A DNA stretch of 64,000 nt, from NCBI GenBank assembly GCA_002633005.1, contig NMRA01000170.1, positions 62,001 through 126,000 on the forward strand, read 5' to 3'. Origin of the DNA: Phoronis australis (lineage: Eukaryota > Phoronida > Phoronidae). Below are positions 32,518-44,700 of this stretch, piece after piece (position 1 is the stretch's first letter; the number at the start of each line of letters is the position of its first letter). The notes beneath the pieces were generated by a model. The model had not been told where the DNA came from, did not search any database, and worked only from the letters and a program-made list of their open reading frames with translations. The position numbers were made by a program, and so were the translations under genes.

Positions 32518-35500
32518 TCACTTAAGTTTCAGTTTTGTTCGCATGGTCACTTGCAACTGACTTAAGTGTTCCTGATGCAACTTGTACTGGAACACCTCCT
32601 CATATGAACACAATTTTACACATTGAGCTTGTTGCACCTGCTCTCACCTGTTGTGTAAAGTGATTCATAATGGCCTTCATACTGTCCAGGTGTGTGGACT
32701 CCATCATCATCCTGACAGCCTCACCTTTACGGATCTTCACAACACCGGTGAACACACATGGATTGTTGTAACACCGCTCTAGTGTACCTATGGCCATCAC
32801 CTGTAAAAATGAGGAAAGAGGGCGTGTCAAGCTGGCCAATGGAAGAAGGAGGATGAAGGGGAAATGCTACGGCTATAGAACTTAGGATGACGTTTTTGGT
32901 GAACAATCATTGCATCGTGCTAGAAAAGTACTGTATCCAAAACGTGGCGAGTTTAAAAGTATTTTGAATCCTTAATTTGACAATATTTATCATCAGTGTC
33001 AATTTTTTAGGCCGCAGTTTACTGCATTTTACTGCTTGTAACAGAGGTTGAATTGTGTCTTTTCCTTCCATGTAGCACTATCCTTACAATATTCCTTACT
33101 GTAACAAGAGTCTATTTCTGTTGTTAAATAGAGTCACAGGCAATATGTACATGCACCATGTTTGAATTCGCAACTTCAAGGCCAACACCAATAAACTCTG
33201 AAGCACTTTATCCAGTCATTGAATGTTTTGATTTTTCTACTCACAACACAAATACAATCCTATCAAGATATGGAATATTATGAGACCCATTTATGAGTCA
33301 GAGTAAAAGGGCAAATTCGATTTTCGTTTAAAGCCAGCTAAATAAGGCAAAATGCAGCTTAACAAAATTTGTCAAAAGTGCTCTTTTGTTCAGTTAGTGG
33401 AAGACAAATATAAGAAGGTTAAGCAGTACACAAATGACCTACTTTAGGTTAACACGTTAATAGACCTAAGGATCTCCTGAAGGTACTTGAAGTGTTTAAG
33501 CAGCGTGTTTGAACAAGCAAGTTATTGTTCAGCATCTATGCATCTATGTCCCCTCACATAACCCAAATTACAATTATTATACTACCATTTGAATAAAACG
33601 GCACTGAGTTCGTTTGAAAGAATGTTCCACAATTTTATACGATTTGAATTTCTTAACGACCCCAAAACTCATTCATTTCATACCAAGCAAGTTCACAGGA
33701 ACTAGCTTCAATGGAAATAATTTTCAGAACAAGGAAATTTTGGACACAGCCAGCTCTAGCAAAGAACGGTCTGTGCATAGATGGCCAAAGGCTAATCACC
33801 ACGCTGTTCACGACTTAACACATGCAAAGACTTTTCATAAGCCGCACTGCCTCACCTGAGGTATTGCACAGAAGTTGAAGACACTCTGGTTCTTGATTCT
33901 CGACATGTAGGTAATCACGTCAGGTATATGGTGCAGGGCATTAGTTATTAGTTCATTCAGGCAGGCGACGGCCTTCTGTCTGTTTTGTGAAAGCTTCAGT
34001 TCAGCTAGGGTTGAGGCATATTTACTCCATGTCTATGGAAAACATAATACCACAATATTTATAGATATGTCATGTTGAACACTATGCACCCTAACTAAGA
34101 TGTAAATTATGGTCGCCAGCCAACACATTCTAACTCTTTTGCCAGTATCCAGTCCTTAGAACACCACGACCCCGCCGCATGATTGTTTTCTAGCAGAGTT
34201 GAGGCAATAAAAGGAGCACCAAATGCTCAAAATCCACTACTTTTTAAAACAAATGCAACACATATCCATTTCTTGCACACAACCCATTAATATTTGTTCA
34301 ACGTTATAGATTCATATTTAATGGCAAGTCACAATTTGTCAAATCTCAAAATTTTCAAAATGTCACAAGGAGGTCTTAATTGTCACAGCTTTTTAGTGGT
34401 GTTTGCATGACTAATATATAAAGTCACATCAACTTTGCTTTTGTCGCATATGTGAGACACAATATTTGTCAGTGATAATGATGAATTCCACAATTTTACA
34501 ATTTGTGAATGAAGAACAACCACTTAGTGTAGCATGAAATAACCCAAAACACTAACAGCCTACTTGGCTCAGCAAATTTTTCCACATGTTGTCACAGAAT
34601 TCTCAAAATGTCACAGAATTTCAGGCAAGCAAGTTTTGACACCATGTCACAGGGTATCTATCACAATGTGCCATCGTTGGCAAGAGCCCGTCTCGCATTC
34701 CTGCTCTTAAAACAGATTCTGATACTGACAGGCCTACTTGCCACCAAACCCTACTTACAGCTCTCGGCCAAAATTCCCTTTTATCGTTGATATCCTCCAG
34801 GTAATCACGAATGATGTTTGTTTTCTGCAGGAACAGTCCCATGGAGTTGGCCAGTTCCGTATCCTCGCCAACGATGGGATCCTCAAGTTCAGATGCCGAG
34901 AAAATCCTGGATAGCCCAATACCAACTAAACCGGCCACGTAGTGGCAGTACTGGGAAAAAAGTAAAGGAAAATTAAATGTACAGTCACAAAAATGAAATG
35001 AATAATCTTAAATTTAGGGATGTAGTACAGAAACTTTCATAAACCACGAAGATTAGCCAAGTCTTCAAGAGATATCACAATGCATTTACAAGCTTTACAT
35101 GCAAGGGTCTTGCATGTATAGAACTCAACCAAATGCTGTGTATTACCTCATCCCACTCCTCTGTGGAGCCTATCTTCCCCTCCAGGAACACAGTCATACC
35201 CACGCCCATTTTGTGACAAATGTCCGAGATAACATCCTGGTAGATAGGTGCCAACTGACGGAACTCAAACGATATCTGAAATTAATGTTTACAGCAATTA
35301 AAAACACAATCTAGTTCTACCAGATGCCTAGGTATGAAGCCAGCAGCCCACTCAGGGAAGACACCCACACCTCTATGAGATACACTGGGGTAAAACACTA
35401 ATGCCCAAAACATCAAACTAGAATGTGAGAGAAGCTTGCCTTATCCATTACAAAATCGCTGATTGCGGCATATATTGAATTGAGCATTAACAGTGAAATG

Positions 35501-37205
35501 AACTTACAATAGGGCTAAGATACACAAAAACACCAGTCCAACTGAAACACACATATGAAATACAGTAAAAACAGTAAAACTAACACAATTTTGATGCACA
35601 AAAGTTGAATTTTTGTTTTTTTCAGATGAAATTGTTTTTTTACCCAATTCTCATATACACTTTAGCTAGATTTCAACCAACGTATCCAAAATATACAGAA
35701 AATCTCACCAATTTCAAAAATAAATAATAGCAAGAAGTGGCCTTTATTATTTGCAAAACCTTGCGTTGTTGTGAATGTCCACAATTTTTTAAAACACTGC
35801 GACATGTTAGCTGAGAATTATAACATGAAAATAGTATATAAACATTACTGCAGAATCAGATTTTTACAAATTTTACTGTCTTGCCAGTGTTATTTTACTT
35901 CAAGTGTCTTACTGTTGGGAAGTCCTCCAGCACAAGTTTGTCTTTTTCATTACTGTCCATGAATTTCCACTCAGGATCTTGTAAATAAGTGTAGAACTCT
36001 TTCAACATAGGAACTTTTATGGTATTGGCGATAGTCATATCATCTTCCACAGTATCAAGTGCCCGTAAAACCAAGTAGAATATACAGATGGCATCCCTAG
36101 AACAAAAATACAATTGGTTCTCCAATACAAATTAAATGTCAAATTATTTCAAAGGGTTAAAGTGAAAATCTCCCAGTTCGGAACGGTCTCTCAAATTTTG
36201 AACACAGAAATTAAAGAGAAAATTGAATTTTGTTCACCCTGAAGATTGGGACATGGGTGACTTTGGCATCTTTTTATATACAACTTTACAATGACTTCTT
36301 TTTTTAAATGTCCTAAATTGGGAGTTGTACTTTTGTGTCACTGACAGAAGATGTGGAATTTTCATTAACATATATAGCAAAATTTTTCAGGTCTTGTCCT
36401 TCAATTTTGCCAAAAACATGCACTATCCACATTTGAAAGCTCCTTTGACTAATAAATTTCCAGCCTTATTTAAGATCCATTGATCAACTAAAATCCGAAA
36501 ATAACACTCTGATCTAGTACATGCAGAATGAAAAAATGAACTAGCAGCTTGAAACTTGCTAAAACAATTACTATCCGGTGACAGCAAGACAGTCATATTA
36601 ACATCATTTCAACATCTGACCCAACATGTCTTACCGCAGTTCGCCGTCCAAAGCCTGGATTACTGCAGCAAAACTTCTGCTAGTTTTCTTCAAGTATTCA
36701 TAGCACTTCTGCAGTGTAGGTGACATGGAGGCCTAAAATAAGAATAGCGTAGCATTCATTAGGAATTTGTTTCTTTCAAGATGAAACCTTTAAGACCTAT
36801 ACATCCCCAATTTAATGAAGTGTACAACACTGTAAACTTCAAATATCAAGTTAGTGGTGAAGAATCTTCTTGTGGCAATTAGTGAAATCCATTCACTTTA
36901 TGGCTTTATCCTGAACATCAAAGATGTATTACTATGTTCTTACTTTCATTCATAAAATTATCTTTGCCCGATACTGTTGTTAAATCCGTACTGTAGTAAA
37001 TTTAGCCCACCTTGCTGTCAGATCCCCTTGGTGAAAATACAACCATATTCAAAAATCAAAATACGAAGCTAACACAAAATTAATCAAAGGTGTTATACAA
37101 ACTTACAAAATTGCACTTGGGCATAACTGCTTCACAACCTCCAATTTTAAACTTGAGTAAAGCGAGGACCTCATCTGGGTGTGTGATTGACTTGAACAGA
37201 TCCAT
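32518..37205 (-). CDS. FDFT1: Squalene synthase (farnesyl-diphosphate farnesyltransferase)
   Basis: Converts two farnesyl diphosphates to squalene with NADPH, the first committed step of sterol synthesis, normally on the ER membrane. Exons (minus strand): 37205-37107, 36732-36635, 36096-35913, 35275-35147, 34950-34759, 34032-33856, 32800-32648, 32598-32518; every junction keeps frame, total about 370 residues versus 417 in human. Family landmarks: [17 protein letters not shown], the first Asp-rich motif [35 protein letters not shown] with the second Asp-rich motif, and V-F-N-F-C-A-I-P-Q. Start [12 protein letters not shown] aligns with the vertebrate start. The last exon (E-V-F-Q-Y-K...L-K-L-K) is short and diverged, without the C-terminal TM helix; a further exon may be missed. 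Confidence 0.95.
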
Positions 37206-37822
37206 GGTAACACACTGTAGCTGTGACAACCAAGCGAACCACTGAAATAACACAAAAAATCATCATAAATCTTGTGTTGACTAATCAAGAACAAGTTTGA
37301 ATATTTCAAAGGGCAGTCCGACAGTAGTCGATTTTGCTGCTGTCAGTAAACTTTGTCAGTTTCTCAAGCATGTTGATGTACAGTCCAACAATTAATTAGA
37401 TAGGCCTCTCAAAATTTTTCCCTAACCGTCAATATTTGGCCACTCAGTGGACACTCAACTCATATACCTGTGGCCAAGTTTTGACCCTGACCATGGACAA
37501 GTGGATTCTTGTACAATGTCAATGGTGCCAATGATGCAGATCCATGATTGCCCAGATAATAGAATAAGAGAAGATGGATGAGCTCTCCACATGCACAACC
37601 AACTTGCCGGACAGTCCAGCACAGTGAATTGTCACTGAAAGCAACTTCCAGGACACATCCTGGTGTTGGTGAAGGGAAACGGGCCTAGGGTTAAATTGCG
37701 TTCCGTAGACCCGGCCATTATCCCATTAAGAAGAGTGAACACAGTTGTGCCGCTAGAAATTTTCTCTTATGGAACAAAAAAATGGAGTGCATCCTGGTTC
37801 AAAATCCTAACCTCATCCTCAG

Positions 37823-38267
37823 ATAAAAGTCTATCTGAGCCTCATCCAACCAATCAGTTTAGAGACTGCCATACAGGCAACTAAGTTGAGGAGCCTACAA
37901 GCGAACATTTGCATTTCACACTTGCGTGGTCATGGAGTGACTGACTACAGTCGGTATAAACGTATTAAACGATGCAAACCAGCTCGGCTATTGAATAACG
38001 GGCGTGTGACAGGGATCGTCACCGAGCCGACAAAAAGAAGCTCCCCGTGTACAAGGAGCAGTAGAAAGAATGCATGTCAATGGACAAGGTCATGCCGTCG
38101 GCCCAGGAAATCGGTAAACCTGTCCAAAAGTGCCAAGCCAATAGGATTCCATTCACTCAAGACATCAGTCTCAGACACCAGAGTTCTAAGTCAAACGCCT
38201 TGGACTAGGTCTGGCTGGCGTGACACACCTGAAGTGGTTGCGGAAACAAATCGTCTCAGTAGCAAGT
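37823..38267 (+). CDS. Orphan candidate exon, basic, between FDFT1 and TAF5L
   Basis: Open for 148 codons between an acceptor-like cctaacctcatcctcAG and a strong donor, AGCAA/GTAAGTGAATC. The product is very basic and rich in Arg, Lys, Ser and Cys (for example C-T-R-S-S-R-K-N-A-C, R-S-C-R-R-P-R-K-S). No homology recognised. It could instead be a non-coding exon of a transcript from the shared promoter region. It contains a CCAAT at 37850. Confidence 0.3.
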
Positions 38268-38411
38268 AAGTGAATCATCATATTTCACTTTCCCGCAACA
38301 TCTCTATAACGTACCTATCCACCAATTTCAGGAATTATTTCCAAAACAATCATTCGGCAAGACCTACACATCAAAAAGCGTAGTCTGCTCAGCTGATAAA
38401 TCAGCAATTTG

Positions 38412-38416
38412 ATTGG
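38412..38416 (-). promoter_or_regulatory. Inverted CCAAT box in the FDFT1/TAF5L divergent promoter region
   Basis: ATTGG in tttgattggctacc, about 340 bases upstream of the TAF5L ATG and 1.2 kb upstream of the FDFT1 ATG. NF-Y sites of this kind occur in many divergent promoters and in vertebrate FDFT1 promoters. Supported only by the pentamer and its position. Confidence 0.25.
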
Positions 38417-38735
38417 CTACCAGAACTCGTGTCATGAAGTTCTTTTCAAAATCTTTGCGCCCGCGGAAATTTGTTTATTTTCCGAAGGTTTTCGAAGTAA
38501 ATATAAACCATTTAGTTTTTCGTGACACACTGGATTACATAGAATTTTCGGGGTTTTGATTTACCAAAATAAACTTGCTTTTTATTGTGCACTATTTTGC
38601 ACTTTTTATTTGTACATATTCTCAACAGATGTCTCTTTTTCGTTACAACGCTGCTATAAAGCGAGATTGTTATTTCTCTCTTTATAAAATAACTTCCGGG
38701 CCGGGGTTTTCGCATGCAAAAAGTGTTATTTTGAG

Positions 38736-38753
38736 ATGAAAAACAAGAGATGA
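38736..38753 (+). CDS. 5-codon upstream ORF overlapping the TAF5L start
   Basis: ATG AAA AAC AAG AGA TGA. Its TGA (38751-38753) overlaps the TAF5L ATG (38750-38752) as ATGA, a layout suited to termination-coupled restart or start-site competition. Confidence 0.5.
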   Translation: MKNKR

Positions 38754-41700
38754 GGAGAATTCGAAACGAGCAAATTCACGAAATTGTAAACGGTCACATG
38801 AAACGTAGAAAGTATACGGTGAGAGAACAACACATATTATTGCAACACATTTTGTAACATTGGTTCACTTGTTGACGTACGTTGTCTTTGTCGACTGTAC
38901 TTGGAACTAACTACACTTACCTTACTAATGACACAATTAGTTAAAATAGTTTATTAAATAACACTTGCAAGCAGTTCTAGGAAATGTGACTCATATGCAT
39001 GCATGTGGTCTTGTGTATTGTGAAAAACATGTTGTTGTGCAGTAATTAGTCAGTCCGGTGGAGTAAAGTAGTGTTCGAGTAAAGACCCCTTCCTAACTCC
39101 TCTCTCCAAACGACATTACAGACTGTTGCTGAATATATCAAGCAATAGGGGTTGTGTAACACAGACCTTTTTGCCTGTCAAATCTTCTGCATATTTTTTC
39201 ACTTCCAGGTCTAAAAGCTAACACTAGGACACCAATTTTGAAAAATCCACACATTCCCTGAACTCCCTTGACATATTACTAGTTATTGTAAATTTCCGGT
39301 TGCAGGTTTTGAGCCTCTACAAATCAGTTGCCAAGTGGCAATTGCCCTTTGCCCAAATGGTTTGGTGCTCAACTTTCTGGCTGGTGCCCCATATTTTGGT
39401 ACCAGGTGTGAGTGTATGAATTTTATATACCAATGGCAAAAATTTAGAGGTTAATTTGTCTTATATGTCATTATTATTTCCGGAAATTTGCAACACTGTG
39501 TTGCTAAGGTTACGTAGGGCCTTATGGAAAAGACTGTACATTTAGCTAAATGTTTAAAAACTATAGAATATACTTTATGGAAGTAGAAATTCTGTAAAAT
39601 TTAATTTTTTTACCAGTCTGAGATTAATTAGGTCACATGAACATGCTTTTTAATAAAGTATGATAAAACAGAAAGGTGCATGCAAAGCAAAACAATAGGA
39701 TCCATAACATGAGCAAATTTCACATGGTACAATTGTTCAAAATAAAGTCTCAAAAAAGTCTGGTGTAGTTTTCTAAAATATCGTTTTGTTTTTGTTTTGT
39801 GCAACTTTGAAAGATCATTATCGAGTAAGCAAAACGAGACTTGAATGGGATAACATAGATTTTGTTTGGCTAGCTGAGAGATTCACACTTTTACTGTGAA
39901 AAGATACTTTATCTCAATCTGTTCTTGAGCTGCGAAGTGATCTCTTTCCCAATACAGCAAGTGCCCTCGGTGAATGGTACTCAGGTATCACTGATTCTAA
40001 ATGTAGGTCTGATGTAATTTGGCTTTACATGGAAGGCTTTACGTCAGGTGCAAGTGTTTGTCTTGAAGGCAAACATCACCTGAGTAACAATATATGGAGT
40101 GTTCCCAGACATATACAAACAATTAACGACCAGAAAGAGATTGGTTTGAAAAGAATAAATTAGGTGACCATGGAGTACTTTCTAAGTTCAAGGAAATTTT
40201 CTTGTCAGACGGTTGTTTTGATGGACTTGTGAGGATGTGTTATTGTGTTACTGTGTGGCTAGTTGCAAGCGTCACAATTGAATATTCAAAATACCATACA
40301 CGAACCTGCAATGGTAAGCACGGGTAATTGACTCCTGATTTTAGCGGCGAAGCGAAACTCAAGGGTAAAAGATGACTTAGTAAATAAAAGAGAAAAGTGC
40401 CTTTTGTGAAGTTATTAGAATTTATTAACACTCTAGTATTAGAAATTCAAGCCACTAGACATTAATCTCCAGTGTGAACCAGAAAATGAGAGAGAGAAAG
40501 AGAAATGGAAAATATTTTGTAGTGTAAAGTAGCTTATTGCAAAGCTAAACATGTTTTTATAACAAAAATATCTGCATGGGTATAAACACATAACACACAA
40601 CCTATTACGTATTGAAAAGCACTGGCATGTTTCTACAGGGGAAGGGAAATGCAAATTTGAGTTAGGTCGTGACTGTCCTGTTCATTGTAAAGAAATCCCC
40701 CTCCAGTCAAAGCTCACTTCAGTCCTGGTCATTGCAGAGTGCCCTCAGGTTATCATTCATCATTTCAGCTACCTCCCCTAACTTGCTGACAGTTTTTTGT
40801 TTGACCAACTTATCGCTGCCAAGTACTTTTTGAATTTAGTGAGACATCTTTGGAATCTGGAAGCCATTGGTGTCTTTAAATCATTCCAATTCAAAATATT
40901 CTTACTCGAGCTATCAAAATTTCTTTCCAATATGACCCTCATTTGCCTATTAATAAAAAAAATATTTGCAGGCGGACTTGTACACGTTGTACCAGACGTA
41001 GGCAGGCTGCGCATGTGGACCCATTACATTGATCACCTGGAACCATTTTTGTGCTTATATTATAGTTAAAACTGAGCTGAGGAGCTAGAAACCTGACTCA
41101 AGGGTCTTGTAGTGTGGCGCAGTGAGACTCGAACCCACGACCGCAAGTAAAGAAGGCGAGCATCTATCACACTAGTAAAGCCTTGTATTATTTGTGACAG
41201 TCTTGTGTTCTTAACATTGAGTTATTTTAAATTTTTGTCGATTTCATGCCCCATTTTGGATATTTTCTGTTTTAGGAAAGCGAAACCATCAGAAAGAGTC
41301 AACGACTTGCCCAATCAGCACAACAACTGTCGTTGAAAAGTGTTGTAAAATGTGATGACAGTACACAGAATGTGGTGTCCTTCAGCAGTATATCTGGCGA
41401 TGCAACTCAGTGTGATCAGCAGTTCACAAAGTGAGAATTTTTTCTTTTAATGGTTAAAGTGGCTATCAACCCGTGTGTCGTCGAAGAAATTGATTTTTTA
41501 TTTAGATCACTTACCTCTGTAAAATTGAACTGGACGTGAGTTTCCTTACTCGGTTGAGAAATGACTCTGCCTTGCAAAGAACTGAAAATTCATTATTGCT
41601 TGAGACCATGCTCCGAGAATAAACTCACATGCACAGAAATCACATCTCCTTTGAATAAGGATTAACTTGAGACCTACTGCTTAATGGTAAGTGAACTCAC

Positions 41701-44700
41701 TCAAAAGTTGCTTTTTGTGCTGGAAAGTGAGTTTAGAGCAGCTTTATAGTGTGACTTGTTGCATGGAGCTCATATCTACGTGTTGAAAATGTTTGCATAC
41801 TGTTACTGTACTTCATATTGAAATAGCATGCTGGCATTCTTGCCATGTTTAATACAATTCAACAGCTGATTTTTGAAATAGCCATGCCATAATGAAACTC
41901 ACTGTCTCACCTGATGGCGATCATGTCTTTAGTGGACAGACATTCTCCTACTGATATAAGCACCATTTAACACCTTTCCTGTTATTATAATGACAACAAA
42001 TTTCCACTGTTGTGCGTTGTGGTATGCCAGTGGCTTACGGAAAAAGGCAAACCTCTTGAAATATCCATTAATAAAGGACATACGTGTTCCATGTATTTCC
42101 CACTATGAAGAATACGCGGCAGCAAAATCAGTTGCTGCGACTGATAAAGCGGGAGAATTTTGAACCCAGCTGATGTCATCAAGCTGTAATAAGTTAGTGA
42201 TCTTAAACCTGAACAAACAATGGGAGGGAGTTGACAATGGGAGGGTGTTGACAATGGGAGGGTGTTGACAATGGGAGGGTGTTGACAATGGGAGGACGTT
42301 GACAATGGGATTTATTCCTCTGTTTATAAATTAATGAAGCACTGTAATGTATGGTAATTAAATTTCTGTCTACCGAATCTGAGTCGGGATAAAGCGGAAG
42401 TCACTTTCACACTCTCATTACTCTTTAATAGAGAGCTGCAGTATGAATAGCCTGCTATTCAATTTATTATGATTTATTTAAGTCATCTGTAGCAGTTGCT
42501 ACTCAGCGATAAGCTCTCAGTCATAAGCTCCAAGAAAAAGCATACGTAGGGAAGTGACACATATTCAACAAAAATGACTAACCTCACTCTGACACCAGTA
42601 ATGGTGAACAACAGTGTTTTTTGCTTGAGAAATAGTGATAAAACTGGTAACCTGTTTATTCATATTGGTGTTCGTTGTCGTCAAGAAAACAAGTTGATTA
42701 TGAATGCCTAGCTGTCCAAAGGTGGGTTAAATCTACATGATTTCAGAAAATAAAACTGTTCTGAAGTCTATATAAATAACACAAGAACAACAAATGATTT
42801 TATCCTCCACTCACGAGACTGTACAAAGGTCACACAAACACTCTCCATTCAGTCTGTTTTTCTTTTTCTTTTTATGTACAACTTTTCCTTATTTTTTCAG
42901 GCTGAAGACATTCCTGAACAACTCTGTTGAACCTTTGAAGACTGAGTTACAGCCAGTGCTGTATCCTGTATTTGTTCACGTTTATCTGGAACTTATCTCC
43001 AATGGACAGAGAACTCCAGGTGAGGCCTGGTGGTGATAGGAGGTGTTTTGGTATGTCTGTGTCATGAGCGTTTGCCATACAAAGGTTTGAAATCTCTGTA
43101 TTGAAATCTCTGTACGTCAAATTGGATGCTCAATTACAAGAAACTAGAGCGTCTTGTTTCTGAAGGTAAAAACTGCAAACTCTGTCATATGTTGGTCTCA
43201 CAACTTGCTTCTAATAACCACGTTTGGCTATCATTGGCACCATTCTGTAAAAATTTTACTTTGGTTATCAAAATCAAACAAATTGAACACAACACTCCAT
43301 TTGTTTTTAATGGCCTTATTAGACAAATGCAGGCTGATCTTGCATCGGACATCACTTGATGTAAAAGATGACCCAGGCTCATGGCTGTGGAAAGCACAAA
43401 AATCAATACCACAGGCTTCATTATTATTCAAATCATATAACAATAAAATATACAATGCAATTGTCTGTCATGAGACATCTTCAGGTAAGACCTATAAAGG
43501 GGGCTCACAACAACATGATATCGTGGTGTTCAATAAAACTTGTCTCCAGGAAAATTTGTTGCCAAGATAATCAAATGAAACGAGTGATGTACTTAAGACT
43601 TATCTCTAGAACGTGTCCAAAGGCATTTGCTTGTCATAAAATTCAAGCCTTAATTATAGCACTGCTGGGTGACTTTGTAGTGCCATGTTGTTACCCGTGT
43701 TAGGCATTTCAGGTTGTTTTTGGTGTGGAGCTTTGTTAGAAGGTCACTGAATTTATTCCCTCTCATGATTTTGACCTGTAATTATTGAAATTACAGGTCA
43801 CAAGTTCTTCAGCCGTCACCAGGGTTTGTTCAGTCGTAAGGCCAACTGTCAACCATTCCTGGCCACTCTGTCCAAGCTGACCACTAAAGAAGAAGTGGAG
43901 ACCAACCCAGATGTCCAGCACTTTAGGTGGGCTTTGACCACTGCCGCTGTGGTCTTTAAGAAATTCACAACATTTCATCTTGTTGAGAAGTTGTGAAATT
44001 TCTGGACAAATAGCTTTTAATTATTTTCTAATTATTTTATTTTATTTTATTCTGGGTTCCTTTGAACAAAACCTGATGACTTGATAAAAGTACTAAATAT
44101 TTTATATCTATTCTACAGTGTCTGGGTGACTTTTGGGGTTTATTTTTAGATATGAAAGTTAAGTTTGTGTTCACACTGTCATTGAAATTATTGCCTGGAG
44201 GTCTTTGAACAGGCAATATTTAGACCTTCTGCGTTTTTCGACAGTAGTCTTCTGTTTGGGAGTAGCTTACAATGAGAGGCTTTGAGAGTTCCATGACTAA
44301 ATTAAAACTTAATGCACGTTGTGTGTTATGTTCTTGGAACAGATTTTTCCAGGTGAAGAAGTCTTTTAAGAATACACACACAAGATGAAGAAAATTTAGA
44401 AAACTTCACTGCTACGTTTGTTGAAACATGTCTGCGCTTGACGAAACATACACGCATTTTAAGTCATTTTCCCATTAGGAGTGAGACTTCTCTTCTTCCG
44501 AAGTGGGAAATGTTAATTCCAGGAGTTAATCTGCAAGCGAAACTTCCCGTAAAATAGTAGGATTTAAAAGCAAAACTTTGGTACGGTCTGAAACTTCGGT
44601 GTAGTGGGAACACTAAAAGTGAAGCTTCGTTGGGGTTATCAGTTGTGGCTACGATGTGCAATCATGGGAGAGTCGCAAAACGTGTTCTATTGTATTGTAG

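Noticed and set aside
34608-34790. Plus-strand frame over FDFT1 exon 5
   Set aside because: It is the opposite strand of a well-supported squalene synthase exon.
41116-41184. Functional tRNA gene
   Set aside because: T arm and B box are good, but acceptor stem pairing and a clean anticodon arm are missing.
42219-42310. Short direct repeats resembling a CRISPR array
   Set aside because: Head-to-tail units without spacers in an animal gene intron: a minisatellite.
43126-43703. Overlapping plus and minus frames in TAF5L intron 3
   Set aside because: No splice sites that fit TAF5L phase, no recognisable motif, and several frames open at once; probably an old repeat.
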